A stretch of 64,000 nt of DNA, taken from Sinorhizobium saheli (GTDB lineage Bacteria > Pseudomonadota > Alphaproteobacteria > Rhizobiales > Rhizobiaceae). How positions within the stretch are numbered: the first letter of the stretch is position 1; each line of letters starts with the position of its first letter. The stretch covers positions 1 to 64,000 of the forward strand of contig NZ_LNQB01000060.1 of assembly GCF_001651875.1 (NCBI RefSeq). The letters are read 5' to 3'. The position numbers were made by a program, and so were the translations under genes. The notes under the pieces were generated by a model. It saw only the letters and a program-made list of their open reading frames with translations. It was not told the origin of the DNA and did no database searches. Of this stretch, positions 25,701 through 40,026 are shown in pieces.

Positions 25701-28316
25701 ATGACGAAATTGCGACAGGCAGGTGACTACCAGATGCCGGTCGTCGACCGGGGCGTGCGGCCGGGCACCGTCCTCAGGATCATCCTGCTCGCGATCGTCC
25801 TCAGCGCCTCGGCGGCGGCCTTCGTCGTCTTCAAGAACCAGCTCGAAAACGAGATCGTGCTCGGCATTCTCGGCGTGCTGGCGATGGTCGGCATATTCTT
25901 CCTCGTTTCGTCCGTCATCGGCTTCATCGAAGTGATGCCGCAGTCGCGGCCGGACGAACTGGCGCGCGCCTTCCTCGATGCGCATGAAGACGGAACGATC
26001 GTGACGGACCGCAAAGGGCGCATCATCTATGCGAACGCCGCTTATGGGGCGTTGACCGGCGCCAAGGGCGCGGTCGGCGTCCAGTCGCTCGAAACGATCC
26101 TTTCGCGCAACCGCGAAGCGACCGAGGCGATCTATCGGCTGACCAACGGCCTGCACGAGGGCAAGCAGGGGCACGAGGAATTCCGCCTGTTGAAGCCGCT
26201 CGCAAACAGCAAGCTCACCGGCTCGGGCGCCCATTGGTATCGCCTGAAGGCGCGCGTCTTGCCGCTCGAGGACGCCGACAGCAATCCGCTTTATCTCTGG
26301 CAGATCGCCGACATCACCGCCGAGCGCGACGACCAGGAGCGCTTCTTCAAGGAATTGCAGAACGCCATCGACTATCTCGACCATGCTCCCGCCGGCTTCT
26401 TCTCGGCCGGGCGCAAGGGCGAAATCTTCTATATCAATGCGACGCTCGCGGACTGGCTGGGGATGGACCTCACCAAGTTCCAGCCGGGCTCGATCACGAT
26501 TGCCGACGTCGTCGCGGGCGAGGGCCTTGCGCTCATCCAGGCGGTGCAGGCCGAACCGGGACTGAAGAAGACCAAGGTGCTCGACCTCGACCTGCGCAAG
26601 CTCAACGGTCAGAGCCTGCCGGTCCGGTTGATCCATCGTGTCTCGTCCACACGCGACGGCGCGCCCGGCGAGAGCCGGACGATCGTGATGTCGCGCGAAG
26701 GCGAAGACGGCGATCAATCGGCATCGAATGCGGCGATGAGGTTCACCCGCTTCTTCAACAACACGCCGATGGCGATCGCCTCGGTGGACGGGGAGGGGCG
26801 GATTCTCAGGACCAACGCGCCCTTCCTGAATCTGTTCGCCGGGCTGGTTTCACAGGACGACGTCGAGCGCGGCGCCGAGATCGAGGCGGTCGTGCACGAG
26901 TCCGAAAGGGGCCGGCTCCAGGAAGCGCTGGCAGCGGCCAAGGACCGGCAGAGCGACATCGCGCCGATCGATGCGCGGCACCCGACGGATGACGGGCGTC
27001 ACTTCCGCTTCTACATCAACGCGGTGATCGACCAGAGCGATCAGGCGCCCGAGGAAGCAGCGATCATCTATGCGCTGGAAATCACCGAGCAAAAGGCGCT
27101 CGAGAACCAGATGGCGCAGACGCAGAAGATGAATGCCGTCGGAACGCTCGCCGGCGGCATCGCCCATGATTTCAACAACGTGCTGACCGCGATCCTGCTG
27201 TCCGCCGATCACCTCCTGCTGTCGGCGCGGCCGGCGGATGCGACATTCGCCGATCTCATGGAAATCAAACGCAACGCCAACCGCGCCGCGGTCCTCGTGC
27301 GGCAATTGCTGGCGTTTTCGCGCAAGCAGACGATGCGCCCGACGGTGCTGAACCTCACCGACGTCATCGGCGACCTGAGGATGCTCGTCGACCGCATGAC
27401 CGGCACCAACGTCAAGGTCGAGGTGGATTACGGCCGCGATCTCTGGCCGGTGAAGACCGATCTCGGCCAGTTCGAACAGGTTCTCCTGAACCTCGCCGTC
27501 AATGCCCGCGACGCGATGTCCGAAGGCGGAACCATCACGCTCCGGACGCGGAACCTGCCGGCGAGCGAAGTGGCGGCACTTGGACGGCGCGAACTGCCGG
27601 AGGACGACTACGTCGTCGTCGAGGTGTCCGACCAGGGCACGGGTATCCCGCCGGAGATCATGGACAAGATCTTCGAACCCTTCTTCACGACGAAAGAGGT
27701 GGGCAAGGGCACCGGCCTCGGCCTTTCGATGGTCTATGGCATCGTCAAGCAGTCGGGCGGCTATATCTATCCGGAATCGGAGGTCGGCAACGGGACCACC
27801 TTCCGCATTCTCCTGCCGCGGCACGTCGAGGTGGTCGAGACGCGCGAGGAAGGCGCCGCGAACGAGGCGCTTGCCGAGGCTTTGGCGGCGGCGAGCGAGG
27901 CGGTTGCGGCCGCGGCAGCGCCGGCGGAACCGGCGGACCTCACCGGCGATTCCGCCGTCGTGCTTCTCGTCGAGGACGAGGAGGCTGTGCGGCGCGGCGG
28001 CAAGCGCATGCTGGAGACGCGCGGCTACACGGTTCACGAAGCCGGATCGGGTATCGAAGCGCTCGATATCATGGACGAGCTCGACGGTGCCGTCGATATC
28101 GTCGTCTCCGACGTGGTGATGCCGGAGATGGACGGGCCGACGCTCTTGCGCGAGCTGCGCAAGAAATATCCGGACCTGAAGTTCATCTTCGTCTCCGGCT
28201 ATGCGGAAGACGCCTTTGCCCGCAACCTGCCGGCCGACGCCAAGTTCGGCTTCCTGCCGAAGCCGTTCTCCCTCAAGCAACTGGCCGTCGCGGTTCGCGA
28301 GATGCTCGACTCCTGA
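25701..28316 (+). CDS. cckA: Hybrid sensor histidine kinase CckA
   Basis: 871 residues; controls the CtrA cell-cycle phosphorelay through ChpT in alphaproteobacteria. Domain order: two membrane helices (about 22-75), PAS-type sensory regions (about 85-200, 215-320 and 345-470), HisKA with phosphoacceptor H489 in [11 protein letters not shown], HATPase domain ([33 protein letters not shown]), an Ala-rich linker, and a C-terminal receiver with D804 in [12 protein letters not shown]. The start at 25701 follows GTGAGGA; upstream in-frame codons run through the repeat and are unlikely to be coding. The gene is monocistronic. Confidence 0.95.
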   Translation: MTKLRQAGDYQMPVVDRGVRPGTVLRIILLAIVLSASAAAFVVFKNQLENEIVLGILGVLAMVGIFFLVSSVIGFIEVMPQSRPDELARAFLDAHEDGTIVTDRKGRIIYANAAYGALTGAKGAVGVQSLETILSRNREATEAIYRLTNGLHEGKQGHEEFRLLKPLANSKLTGSGAHWYRLKARVLPLEDADSNPLYLWQIADITAERDDQERFFKELQNAIDYLDHAPAGFFSAGRKGEIFYINATLADWLGMDLTKFQPGSITIADVVAGEGLALIQAVQAEPGLKKTKVLDLDLRKLNGQSLPVRLIHRVSSTRDGAPGESRTIVMSREGEDGDQSASNAAMRFTRFFNNTPMAIASVDGEGRILRTNAPFLNLFAGLVSQDDVERGAEIEAVVHESERGRLQEALAAAKDRQSDIAPIDARHPTDDGRHFRFYINAVIDQSDQAPEEAAIIYALEITEQKALENQMAQTQKMNAVGTLAGGIAHDFNNVLTAILLSADHLLLSARPADATFADLMEIKRNANRAAVLVRQLLAFSRKQTMRPTVLNLTDVIGDLRMLVDRMTGTNVKVEVDYGRDLWPVKTDLGQFEQVLLNLAVNARDAMSEGGTITLRTRNLPASEVAALGRRELPEDDYVVVEVSDQGTGIPPEIMDKIFEPFFTTKEVGKGTGLGLSMVYGIVKQSGGYIYPESEVGNGTTFRILLPRHVEVVETREEGAANEALAEALAAASEAVAAAAAPAEPADLTGDSAVVLLVEDEEAVRRGGKRMLETRGYTVHEAGSGIEALDIMDELDGAVDIVVSDVVMPEMDGPTLLRELRKKYPDLKFIFVSGYAEDAFARNLPADAKFGFLPKPFSLKQLAVAVREMLDS

Positions 28317-28392
28317 GCCGGCTTCTGACGGGCAGGAGGCAGAAAACCCGGCACGCTCGGCGCCGGCTCCGCCACCCGCTTGCCGCTGCTGC

Positions 28393-29322
28393 TTATATCG
28401 CCCGCAACGCGACGGCGATCTCGGCAGCGAGGCGGGCGTTGTTCTCGACGAGCGCGATATTGGTTTCGAGGCTGCGGCCCTCGGTCATGTGATAAAGGTT
28501 GTCGAGCAGGTAGGGTGTGACCGCCTTGCCGGAAATGCCGTCGCTTGCGGCATTGTCGAGCGCCCGGGTGATGTAGATCTCCATTTCCTCGCGCGGGATT
28601 TCGTTTTCCTCGGGAACCGGGTTGGCGACGAGCATGCCTCCGTCGATGCCGAGAAGATCGCGCATCCGCTGGAAATTGGCGATCGCCGCCGGGCTGTTGA
28701 GCATCAGCGGGCTCTTGATGCCGGAGTGACGCGACCAGAAGGCGGGGAAATCCTCGCTGTCATAGGTGACGACCGGCACGCCGCGGGTTTCGAGCACTTC
28801 AAGCGTTTTCGGAATGTCGAGAATGGCCTTGGCGCCGGCGCAGACGACGATGACGCCGGTGCGGGCGAGTTCGTCGAGATCGGCCGAGATGTCGAAGCTT
28901 TCTTCCGCGCCGCGGTGAACGCCGCCGATGCCGCCGGTCGCAAAGACGCTGATGCCGGCACGGGCCGCGGCGATCATCGTCGCGGCGACGGTGGTGGCGC
29001 CGGTGCGGCGCTCGGCAATGGCGAAGGCGAGGTCGGCGCGCGAAAGCTTCATTGCGCCTTTCGTCTTCGCGAGCGCCTCGAGCTTCGCCTCGTCGAGGCC
29101 GATATGGAGGACGCCGTGAATGACCGCGATGGTCGCCGGCACCGCACCCTCTTCACGGATGATCGCCTCGACGCTGCGGGCCATGTCGAGATTGCCGGGA
29201 TAGGGCATGCCATGGGTGATGATCGTCGACTCCAATGCGACGATCGGCGCGTTGCGCGCCCTGGCGGCCGCGACTTCATCGGAGAATTCCATCGGCAGGG
29301 ATGGGGAGGCGGGTTTGGTCAT
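28393..29322 (-). CDS. psuG: Pseudouridine-5'-phosphate glycosidase
   Basis: 309 residues; cleaves pseudouridine 5'-phosphate to uracil and ribose 5-phosphate. Family segments include APIVALESTIITHGMPYPGN (N-terminal), LHIGLDEAKLEAL, GATTVAATM, FATGGIGGVHRGAE and AGAKAILDIPKTLE. I prefer the second ATG (29322) over the ATG at 29328 because AAGGGA sits six bases before it and only one base before the first. It follows psuK by 134 bases in the same direction, giving a two-gene pseudouridine salvage unit. Confidence 0.93.
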   Translation of the reverse strand: MTKPASPSLPMEFSDEVAAARARNAPIVALESTIITHGMPYPGNLDMARSVEAIIREEGAVPATIAVIHGVLHIGLDEAKLEALAKTKGAMKLSRADLAFAIAERRTGATTVAATMIAAARAGISVFATGGIGGVHRGAEESFDISADLDELARTGVIVVCAGAKAILDIPKTLEVLETRGVPVVTYDSEDFPAFWSRHSGIKSPLMLNSPAAIANFQRMRDLLGIDGGMLVANPVPEENEIPREEMEIYITRALDNAASDGISGKAVTPYLLDNLYHMTEGRSLETNIALVENNARLAAEIAVALRAI

Positions 29323-29456
29323 GATCATTCCCTTGGGTCACGACGAATGGGCTTCGATTCGATCAAGCCATCGTGCTTGCTTCTGAAAAGACTGGAACGG
29401 TGCACTGGCGCAAAACCCGAGAGCTTCTCGCCTCGCCCCGCCTTCGGCTGCCCATC

Positions 29457-30404
29457 TCATGACAGCATTTCCGCCGCCGGCACAAGGGCGAGCGTCTGCT
29501 CGATCGCCTCCGCCGACATCTCCTCCGCGGCGGCGAAGGGAGAACCGAGCGTCAAGACGGCGGCGGCGATGCCGTGCCGCAGACATGCGGCGAGGTCGCT
29601 GCCTGCAAGCCGAGCGGCGAGGAAGCCAGAGGCCAGCGCGTCTCCGGCGCCGGTGACGTCGGCAAGTGCGGAAAGAGCGGGCGGTGCGGCGATACAGGCG
29701 CTGTGGCGATCGAAGGCGACCGCGGTCCGCCCGCCGCGGGTGACGACGCCGCCGCGAAGCCCCTTGGCATGCAGCAGCGATGGCCATTCCTCGACCGCGG
29801 CAGCCTCGGCGCCGGTGATCGCCCTTGCCTCCGCCTCGTTCATGAACAGGAAATCGAGACCGGCGAGGCACTCGCGATAGCGCACCACCTTCGCGGGGGA
29901 AACGGCGATACCGGCGACGAGCCGGCCGTCCCCGGACGCCGCCTCGACGAGCGCCGTCAGCGTCTCCTGCGGCAGGTTCGCGTCCATCAGCACCAGGTCG
30001 CTCACCGCCAGGATCTCGCGCGTCGCGCGCTGCTGCAGACGGCGCGGCGTGAACAGCGCATAGAGATCCATGTCTGCGAGTGCTATGACGAGATTGCCGT
30101 CGTTCTCGAGGATCGCCGTGTAGCTCGGCGTCTTGCGATCGAGAAAGACGAAGGGGCGATCGATCACGCCGGCAGCGGCGGCAGCCGCGGCCACCATGTC
30201 GCCGGCCGCGTCGCCGCCGCGCGGGCCGATCATCCGAACGCGATGGCCGAGGCGCGCGAGGTTTCGCGCGGCATTGAAACCGCCGCCCCCGGCCTCCTCG
30301 AACCACCTGCCGGGATTGCTCGCGCCCGGCGCCGTCGCGCCGCTGATCCGGCCACGGCGGTCGATGTGAGCGCCGCCGAAAACGACGATATTCCGTGCTT
30401 TCAT
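29457..30404 (-). CDS. psuK: PfkB-family carbohydrate kinase, probable pseudouridine kinase
   Basis: 315 residues of the PfkB/ribokinase superfamily, with the N-terminal GGAHIDRRGRI and GGGGFNAARNLARLG segments and the C-terminal catalytic DVTGAGDALASGF motif (aspartate base). The neighbour psuG makes pseudouridine kinase by far the likeliest function: it would phosphorylate the nucleoside at the 5' position. The start at 30404 (MKARNIVVFGGAH) has CGGAACGGAC upstream; an in-frame extension to 30560 is not conserved-looking. Its upstream region is shared divergently with recA. Confidence 0.9.
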   Translation of the reverse strand: MKARNIVVFGGAHIDRRGRISGATAPGASNPGRWFEEAGGGGFNAARNLARLGHRVRMIGPRGGDAAGDMVAAAAAAAGVIDRPFVFLDRKTPSYTAILENDGNLVIALADMDLYALFTPRRLQQRATREILAVSDLVLMDANLPQETLTALVEAASGDGRLVAGIAVSPAKVVRYRECLAGLDFLFMNEAEARAITGAEAAAVEEWPSLLHAKGLRGGVVTRGGRTAVAFDRHSACIAAPPALSALADVTGAGDALASGFLAARLAGSDLAACLRHGIAAAVLTLGSPFAAAEEMSAEAIEQTLALVPAAEMLS

Positions 30405-30649
30405 GTCCGTTCCGATGTGATCATTGCGAAGGGTAATTAGAACTTGCGGGTCGTTCTTCTGCCCGCATTTCATCCCATCATTCCGGAATTGGGTCCAGCT
30501 TGGTCGCAGCCGATCCGTTGCGATTCTCGAGGCGAATCGGGCGATGGGGCAAAGCCTCACGGGTCCACGCGCCGCCCGGCGAAGCGGCGTATGACGCGCC
30601 CGTGAACATGAATCGAACAGATGAAGAATAATTTATATTATTCAAGTGT

Positions 30650-30686
30650 TTGACGCGCCATTGCCAAACCGGAACAAAACATGTAC
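30650..30686 (+). promoter_or_regulatory. Probable recA promoter with a LexA (SOS) box
   Basis: TTGACG at 30650-30655 could be the -35 box. About 17 bases further a sequence GAAC-N7-GTAC occupies 30672-30686; on the other strand it reads GTAC-N7-GTTC, close to the alphaproteobacterial LexA motif GTTC-N7-GTTC. It would overlap the -10 region, as expected for repression. The rest of the 340-base gap to psuK is featureless. Confidence 0.6.
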
Positions 30687-30744
30687 AAAAACTCCTGCGG
30701 CGGCTTCATTGCCTCGATAGCTCCAATAACCTAAAGGTGGACCA

Positions 30745-31827
<1,083 letters not shown>

Positions 31828-31830
<3 letters not shown>

Positions 31831-31929
31831 GGCATTTTGCAGTCAGGTGGAATCACCCTGACGTCGCACAAATGCGTACAAGAAGCGGGTAGAGCGGAGG
31901 CGCGAACGCTGTGCGCGCGTTCTGCTCTT
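31828..31929 (+). repeat. RIME-like intergenic element, complete copy
   Basis: About 102 bases, beginning TAGGGCATTTTGCAG with the palindrome TCAGGTG/CACC(C)TGA, one base inserted in its right arm, then GTCGCACAAATGCG, and ending in the inverted region GCGCGAACGC...GCGCGCG. The first TAG is the recA stop codon. Confidence 0.75.
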
Positions 31930-31937
31930 GCGCATCG

Positions 31938-32037
31938 GCCGGAAAATCGAAATTCCGATTTGCGGAAAGCACGATGCGTAGTTTCAAAGTGTTACAGCGT
32001 CCTCTGCGCTTCTGAAAAGACGCGCGGCGCTGTAAGA
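31938..32037. repeat. Composite palindromic intergenic repeat
   Basis: Two nested palindromes: AAATCG AAATTC CGATTT near 31944-31961 and the pair TTACAGCG (31992-31999) / CGCTGTAA (32028-32035) enclosing GACGCGCG-type arms. The motif order is shared with 25549-25652. Directly abutting the RIME-like copy, it makes a mosaic, the arrangement after which RIME elements were named. Confidence 0.65.
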
Positions 32038-32061
32038 GGCCGAAATGGCGGAAATCATGGG

Positions 32062-32091
32062 ACCGGCTGCCTTCGCGGACAGCCGGTTTTT
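32062..32091 (+). terminator. Rho-independent terminator downstream of recA
   Basis: Stem ACCGGCTG/CAGCCGGT, ten-base loop, then TTTT. The sequence from here to the alaS start (32258) carries no other feature I can define. Confidence 0.75.
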
Positions 32092-32258
32092 GCTGCAGTC
32101 TGGACAGCTTGATACGCGAAAGATAAAAGCCTGTGGTTCCGATGGCCGAGGTCGTCGGAGGGTGCGGCTATAAGCATAGGCGCGGGGTCGAGGAATGCGG
32201 CGGGCGGCTCGGATAAAGTCGGGTCGCCGTCGGGAATGGTGCACAGATAGGACGCAAG

Positions 32259-34922
<2,664 letters not shown>

Positions 34923-34947
34923 ACGGCAGGAAAAGTGAACGAGAAGA

Positions 34948-34968
34948 GGGCGCTGCGGCGCCCTTTTT
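34948..34968. terminator. Rho-independent terminator between alaS and the sulP gene
   Basis: Stem GGGCGC/GCGCCC with a TGCG loop followed by five T, placed between converging genes. The last T is the first base of the convergent gene's stop codon complement. Confidence 0.85.
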
Positions 34969-36626
34969 CATTCAGCCCTTTCGCTCTTGATCGTCGCGAG
35001 TGCCGCCTGGACCGAGCCGCGCATCAGCACGCGTGGCGGCCGGACCTCATGCCGATAGAGCGTGCGGCGGACCTGTGGCCGGGCGCCGGTGATGATGAAA
35101 CGCACGCCCGTGCGCTCCGCCTTGCGCAACGTCCCCTCGATGACGTTGGCGGCGGTGGAATCCATGAACGGCACCTCCGAACAGTCCAGAATGAAGTTGC
35201 GGCGCTGGTCTGCGATGCGGTCGAGAACCGTGCCGACCGTTGCCGCCGAGCCGAAGAAGAAGATGCCGGAAATCCGGTAGATCACCGTATCCGGGTCGTC
35301 CGCGATGACCGGATGTTCTTCCTCGCCGTTCTCCGATCGCAGCACCGCGAGCGGTTGCGTTTCGCCGACTGAGATGCTCTTCGCCATGCGGTCGATGAAG
35401 AGGACTGCGCCGAGAGCGAAGCCGATGACGATGCCTTCGGTCAACTCCCGGAAGACGACGATGAGGAACGTCGCGAGCAGCACGACGGCGTCGCCATAGG
35501 ACGAGCGCATGAGCGCCATGAAGGCCGGTTTTTCGATCATGTTCCAGGCGACGACGGCGAGCACGCCGGCGAGGGCGGCAAGCGGGATATAGCTCGCAAG
35601 CGGTGCGGCAAGGAGCATGAACAGCAGGAGAAAGAGGGAGTGCAGCATGCCGGAGACCGGGCTCGTGCCGCCGGCGCGTACATTCGTCGCTGTCCGCGCG
35701 ATCGTACCGGTCACGCAGATGCCGCCGAAAAGGGCCGAGCAGAAATTCGCGATCCCCTGGGCGATGAGTTCCATGCTGGAGCGATGCCTGCGCCCGGTCA
35801 TGCCATCGGCAACGACGGCCGACAGCAGCGATTCGATCGCGCCGAGAAGCGCGAACGAGACGGCATCCGGAAACACGGCGGCCGCCTTCTCGAGTGAAAA
35901 CGGCGGCAGCGTGGGGGCGGGCAGGCCGCGTGGAATGCCGCCGAAGCGCGTACCGATCGTTTCTGCCGGAAGCTGCAGCAGCGCGACGACGGTCGAAGCG
36001 GCAGCGACCGCGATCAGCATGCCGGGCCAGTGCGGCCTCACCCGGCGCAATCCGAGGATGATGCCGGCGGTCAGGCCCGCCGTCAGCACCGCCGCCCCGT
36101 TGACAGTGTCGGCCACCGAAGCGAGCGCCGCGATCTTCTCGACGATCGGCCCCGGTTCGGGCGCCGTGAGGCGCAGGCCGAAAAGATCGCGCAACTGGCT
36201 AGCGAAGATGATGACGGCGATCCCGGCGGTGAAGCCGACCGTGACCGGGTAGGGGATGAACTTGATATATTGACCCAACCGCAGATAGCCGGCGGCGACG
36301 AGCATGATGCCGCCCATGGCGGTGGCGAGCAGCAGCCCGTCGAGGCCGTGCCGTGTACCGGTTGCGGCGACGAGAACGATGAAGGCTCCCGCCGGCCCGC
36401 CGATCTGCACGCGGCTGCCGCCGAGGAGCGAAACGAGGAGACCGCCGATGATCGCTGTGTAAAGTCCGCGGTCGGGCGTGACCCCCGAGGCGATCGCGAT
36501 GGCCATGGAGAGCGGCAGCGCGACGATCGCGACGGTCAGGCCGGCGAATGCATCCGCCTTGAGGCGGGCGAGGTCATATCCTTCGGAAAGGACACTGACC
36601 GTTTTCGGAACGAGGGAATCGGGCAT
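34968..36626 (-). CDS. SulP-family anion permease with STAS domain
   Basis: 552 residues. About eleven to fourteen membrane helices (residues 20-410) include the conserved GLYTAIIGGLLVSLLGGSRVQIGGPAGAF segment of SulP transporters. A cytoplasmic STAS domain (about 435-545, with SEVPFMDSTAANVIEGT) follows. Members carry sulfate, bicarbonate or other anions; the substrate cannot be told. An RHRSSMELIAQGIAN segment marks the second conserved repeat. It is monocistronic and convergent with alaS. Confidence 0.93.
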   Translation of the reverse strand: MPDSLVPKTVSVLSEGYDLARLKADAFAGLTVAIVALPLSMAIAIASGVTPDRGLYTAIIGGLLVSLLGGSRVQIGGPAGAFIVLVAATGTRHGLDGLLLATAMGGIMLVAAGYLRLGQYIKFIPYPVTVGFTAGIAVIIFASQLRDLFGLRLTAPEPGPIVEKIAALASVADTVNGAAVLTAGLTAGIILGLRRVRPHWPGMLIAVAAASTVVALLQLPAETIGTRFGGIPRGLPAPTLPPFSLEKAAAVFPDAVSFALLGAIESLLSAVVADGMTGRRHRSSMELIAQGIANFCSALFGGICVTGTIARTATNVRAGGTSPVSGMLHSLFLLLFMLLAAPLASYIPLAALAGVLAVVAWNMIEKPAFMALMRSSYGDAVVLLATFLIVVFRELTEGIVIGFALGAVLFIDRMAKSISVGETQPLAVLRSENGEEEHPVIADDPDTVIYRISGIFFFGSAATVGTVLDRIADQRRNFILDCSEVPFMDSTAANVIEGTLRKAERTGVRFIITGARPQVRRTLYRHEVRPPRVLMRGSVQAALATIKSERAE

Positions 36627-36796
36627 TGGCAGACTTTCCAGGGTCCGGCACGTTGGCGGAATTGAACGTCCGGCGCATGTTTAGCCTAGCTGAGTCGTGA
36701 CGGCGCACAAGCGGCTTGGCGAGCCGCGAAAGGTCAGCAGGATTGTAAAACCGACGCGTGGTTTGAATGGGCCGAGCGAAACGCGAAAGGATCAGT

Positions 36797-37642
36797 ATGG
36801 GCGATGCGGCATGGGCAATCTATGAAAGGCGGCTCCACCGCGTTTCGGCCTATATCCACGCACATCTCGACGAGGAGCTCGATCTCGATCGGCTCGCCGA
36901 GATCGCCTGCCTGTCACCGCACCATTGGCATCGCATCTATCGGGCGGTGCATGGCGAGACCCTGGCGGCGACAGTGAAAAGGCTGCGGCTGCAAAGGGCC
37001 GCGGCGGATCTCGTGGGGACCGATCTTGCGATCGAGGCGATCGCGCGGCGCTCCGGCTACCCGAATATTCAATCCTTCACCCGCACCTTCGGGGCCGTCT
37101 ACGGCCTTCCACCGGCGCGCTACAGGAAAGAAGGGAGCCACAAGGCATTTGAAATCGCATCGATAGAAAGGAATTCTGAAATGTATGACGTCACCCTACG
37201 GCAAATCGATCCGCTGGCGCTCGTCGGCGTAGCCCATTCGGGCTCCTATATGGCGATCGGCCAGGCTTTCGAAACGCTCTACGGCACGCTCTTTGCGCGC
37301 AACTTGTTCCGGCCGGATATGGAAATGATCGGCATCTACCTCGATGATCCGGAACTGGTGGAGGCGGAGAAGCTCCGTTCCTTCGCATGCGTGACGACGA
37401 CAGGGGATTTCCAAGTCGATCCGCCGCTGGCGCCGCGGCGGATCGACGGTGGCCGATATGCGGTCCTGCGGCACAAGGGGCCTTATTCCGATATGTCGAA
37501 GGCCTACCGCTGGCTCTACGCGACCTGGCTGCCGCAGTCCGGCCACGCAATCCGCGATAGCGTCATGTTCGAGAAATATCTCAACAATCCGCGCGAGGTC
37601 GCGCCGACGGAGTTGCTGACGGAAATTCTTCCGCTGGAATAG
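36797..37642 (+). CDS. AraC-family regulator with GyrI-like effector domain
   Basis: 281 residues. The N-terminal third carries two helix-turn-helix motifs of AraC type (LDRLAEIACLSPHHWHRIYR and IEAIARRSGYPNIQSFTRTF). The C-terminal part (about 135-280) is a GyrI/SbmC-like small-molecule-binding domain with TLRQIDPLALVGVAHSG and RYAVLRHKGPY. Proteins of this layout, like Rob and similar regulators, sense toxic compounds. The ATG at 36797 is preferred over 36767 because AAAGGA precedes it at good spacing. No target operon adjoins it. Confidence 0.9.
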   Translation: MGDAAWAIYERRLHRVSAYIHAHLDEELDLDRLAEIACLSPHHWHRIYRAVHGETLAATVKRLRLQRAAADLVGTDLAIEAIARRSGYPNIQSFTRTFGAVYGLPPARYRKEGSHKAFEIASIERNSEMYDVTLRQIDPLALVGVAHSGSYMAIGQAFETLYGTLFARNLFRPDMEMIGIYLDDPELVEAEKLRSFACVTTTGDFQVDPPLAPRRIDGGRYAVLRHKGPYSDMSKAYRWLYATWLPQSGHAIRDSVMFEKYLNNPREVAPTELLTEILPLE

Positions 37643-37714
37643 AGCCTCGCCCGGCAATCCGTTTCAACGAAGGCCGAGCCTCAGGCCGTGCGGGCATCGC
37701 CCCGTAAAATGCAA

Positions 37715-37740
37715 GAAACCCGGCGCAAGGGCCGGGTTTC
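37715..37740. terminator. Bidirectional terminator between the araC-type gene and icd
   Basis: Ten-base perfect stem GAAACCCGGC/GCCGGGTTTC with six-base loop, between converging genes. Confidence 0.85.
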
Positions 37741-37764
37741 CAGGGGCATCGCAAAAGGCGCGGC

Positions 37765-38979
37765 TCAGGCGGCCATGGCCTTCTTGAGATTCTCGTCGAT
37801 CTTGTCGAGGAAGCCGGTGGTCGAGAGCCACGGCTGGTCGGGGCCGATCAGCAGCGCCAGGTCCTTGGTCATGAAGCCGGCTTCGACGGTCTCGACGCAG
37901 ACGCGCTCGAGCGTTTCGGCGAACTTCGCGAGCTCGGCGTTGCCGTCGAGCTTGGCGCGGTGGGCAAGGCCGCGGGTCCAGGCGAAGATCGAGGCGATCG
38001 AGTTGGTCGAGGTCTCCTCGCCCTTCTGGTGCTGGCGGTAGTGGCGCGTCACCGTTCCGTGCGCGGCTTCCGCCTCGACCGTCTTGCCGTCCGGCGTCAT
38101 CAGCACCGAGGTCATCAGGCCGAGCGAGCCGAAGCCCTGGGCGACGATGTCGGACTGGACGTCGCCGTCGTAGTTCTTGCAGGCCCAGACATAGCCGCCG
38201 GACCACTTCAGCGCCGAGGCGACCATGTCGTCGATCAGGCGGTGTTCGTACCAGAGCTTCTCGGCCTTGAACTGCTCGGCGAATTCCTCTTCGAAGACCT
38301 TCTGGAAGATGTCCTTGAAGCGGCCGTCATAGGCCTTGAGGATGGTGTTCTTGGTCGAGAGATAGACCGGAACCTTGCGCTGCAGGCCGTAGTTGAACGA
38401 GGCGCGGGCGAATTCGGTGATCGATTCGTCGAGGTTGTACATGGCCATCGCAACGCCGGCGCCCGGCGCGTCGTAGACCTCGTGCTCGATCGTCTCACCG
38501 TTGTCGCCGACGAACTTGATCGAGAGCTTGCCCTTGCCCGGGAACTTGAAGTCGGTGGCGCGGTACTGGTCGCCGAAGGCGTGGCGGCCGACGATGATCG
38601 GCTTGGTCCAGCCGGGCACGAGGCGCGGCACGTTCTTGCAGATGATCGGCTCGCGGAAGATGACGCCGCCCAGAATGTTGCGGATCGTGCCGTTCGGCGA
38701 CTTCCACATCTTCTTGAGGCTGAACTCCTCGACGCGGGCCTCGTCCGGCGTGATCGTCGCGCATTTGACGCCGACGCCATGCTTCTTGATGGCATTGGCG
38801 GCATCGATCGTCACCTGGTCTTCGGTCGCATCGCGGTTCTCGACGCTGAGATCATAATATTCGAGATCGACGTCGAGATAGGGATGGATCAGCTTATCCT
38901 TGATGAACTGCCAGATGATGCGGGTCATCTCGTCGCCGTCGAGTTCGACGACCGGATTGGCGACCTTGATCTTTGCCAT
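37765..38979 (-). CDS. icd: NADP-dependent isocitrate dehydrogenase
   Basis: 404 residues; TCA-cycle oxidative decarboxylation of isocitrate to 2-oxoglutarate. It is the dimeric eukaryote-like type found in rhizobia: N-terminus [21 protein letters not shown], substrate-binding [12 protein letters not shown], catalytic [24 protein letters not shown] and the [11 protein letters not shown] cofactor-binding segment. The start at 38979 is preceded by GAGGCAT; an in-frame extension to 39075 is not part of the family. Divergent from the trmJ-like gene across 216 bases. Confidence 0.97.
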   Translation of the reverse strand: MAKIKVANPVVELDGDEMTRIIWQFIKDKLIHPYLDVDLEYYDLSVENRDATEDQVTIDAANAIKKHGVGVKCATITPDEARVEEFSLKKMWKSPNGTIRNILGGVIFREPIICKNVPRLVPGWTKPIIVGRHAFGDQYRATDFKFPGKGKLSIKFVGDNGETIEHEVYDAPGAGVAMAMYNLDESITEFARASFNYGLQRKVPVYLSTKNTILKAYDGRFKDIFQKVFEEEFAEQFKAEKLWYEHRLIDDMVASALKWSGGYVWACKNYDGDVQSDIVAQGFGSLGLMTSVLMTPDGKTVEAEAAHGTVTRHYRQHQKGEETSTNSIASIFAWTRGLAHRAKLDGNAELAKFAETLERVCVETVEAGFMTKDLALLIGPDQPWLSTTGFLDKIDENLKKAMAA

Positions 38980-39195
38980 GAATATGCCTCGTGCTCTATG
39001 GGACACCGGACGCGATGTCCCCCGGTGGGAAAAATCCAGAGCCCTATAGCATTGTGGGCCGGCAAGGCAAAGCATGCCTGGGCGAAACTTTGGGTTAAAG
39101 AAACGGGCTTGCCGGCGCCCGCCCGCCGGTTCGCGGACTTTAATTCCTCAGCCATTTGTGCGAGGGAAGCGCCGAACAGAAGGCGACGGCAGGCA

Positions 39196-40026
39196 ATGGC
39201 AGGCACCAACAGCGAACGCGAACTCTTGACGGGCGGACCGGCGATCATTCTCGCCTATCCGCAGCTTGGCGAAAACATCGGCATGGTGGCGCGCGCCATG
39301 GCGAATTTCGGCCTGTCGGAGCTGCGCCTGGTCAATCCGCGCGACGGCTGGCCGAACGAGAAAGCGCGCTCTGCCGCGAGCAACGCCGATCACGTCATCG
39401 ACGGTGCCAAGCTCTACGGATCGCTCGAGGAGGCGATCGCGGATCTGAATTTCGTCTACGCGACCACCGCCCGCGACCGCGACGGCTTCAAGCCGGTGCG
39501 CTCGCCGATCGTCGCCGCGCGGGAACTCCGGCGACGCTTCGGACGGGGGCAGGGCGTCGGCATCCTGTTCGGCCGCGAGCGCACGGGACTGACCAACGAG
39601 GAGGTGGCGCTCGCAGACGAGATCGTCACCTTCCCCGTCAATCCCGCCTTTGCCTCGCTGAACCTCGCCCAGGCCGTGCTGCTCATGTCCTATGAATGGA
39701 TGAAGACGGGCATGGCATCCGAAGATGAGACCTCATTCCAGGCGATCGAGCAGCGGCCGGCCACCAAGGAGCAGTTGCAAGGGCTGGTCGAGCATCTCGA
39801 GGAGGCGCTCACTGCACGCAACTATTTCCGCCCCGCCGACAAAAAGCCGAAATTGATGGAAAATCTACGCGCCGTTCTGACGAGGCCATCATTTACAGAA
39901 TCGGAAATCCAGGTGCTGCGCGGCGTCGTATCTTCGCTCGACCGGTTCACGCGCGAGAATCCGCGTGGCTCCGCGGCACCAGCGGGGCACAGCAGGAAAG
40001 TCAAGGGCGGCGGTGACAACGACTGA
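39196..40026 (+). CDS. TrmJ-like SPOUT RNA methyltransferase
   Basis: 276 residues of the TrmH/SpoU family: [24 protein letters not shown] (N-terminal cofactor/RNA motif), [17 protein letters not shown] and [22 protein letters not shown] form the trefoil-knot AdoMet site. The subgroup closest by pattern is TrmJ, which 2'-O-methylates position 32 of certain tRNAs; a different RNA target is possible. A long upstream open frame through the complement of icd is a shadow. It overlaps the start of murI by 14 bases. Confidence 0.9.
   Translation: MAGTNSERELLTGGPAIILAYPQLGENIGMVARAMANFGLSELRLVNPRDGWPNEKARSAASNADHVIDGAKLYGSLEEAIADLNFVYATTARDRDGFKPVRSPIVAARELRRRFGRGQGVGILFGRERTGLTNEEVALADEIVTFPVNPAFASLNLAQAVLLMSYEWMKTGMASEDETSFQAIEQRPATKEQLQGLVEHLEEALTARNYFRPADKKPKLMENLRAVLTRPSFTESEIQVLRGVVSSLDRFTRENPRGSAAPAGHSRKVKGGGDND

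Noticed and set aside
37960-39195. Long N-terminal extension of the TrmJ-like protein
   Set aside because: It is antisense to icd and has no methyltransferase sequence; the family begins at 39196.
39965-40012. ATG start at 39965 for murI
   Set aside because: It lies deep inside the methyltransferase gene and adds residues unlike the family; the GTG at 40013 has a suitable AAGGGCGG.
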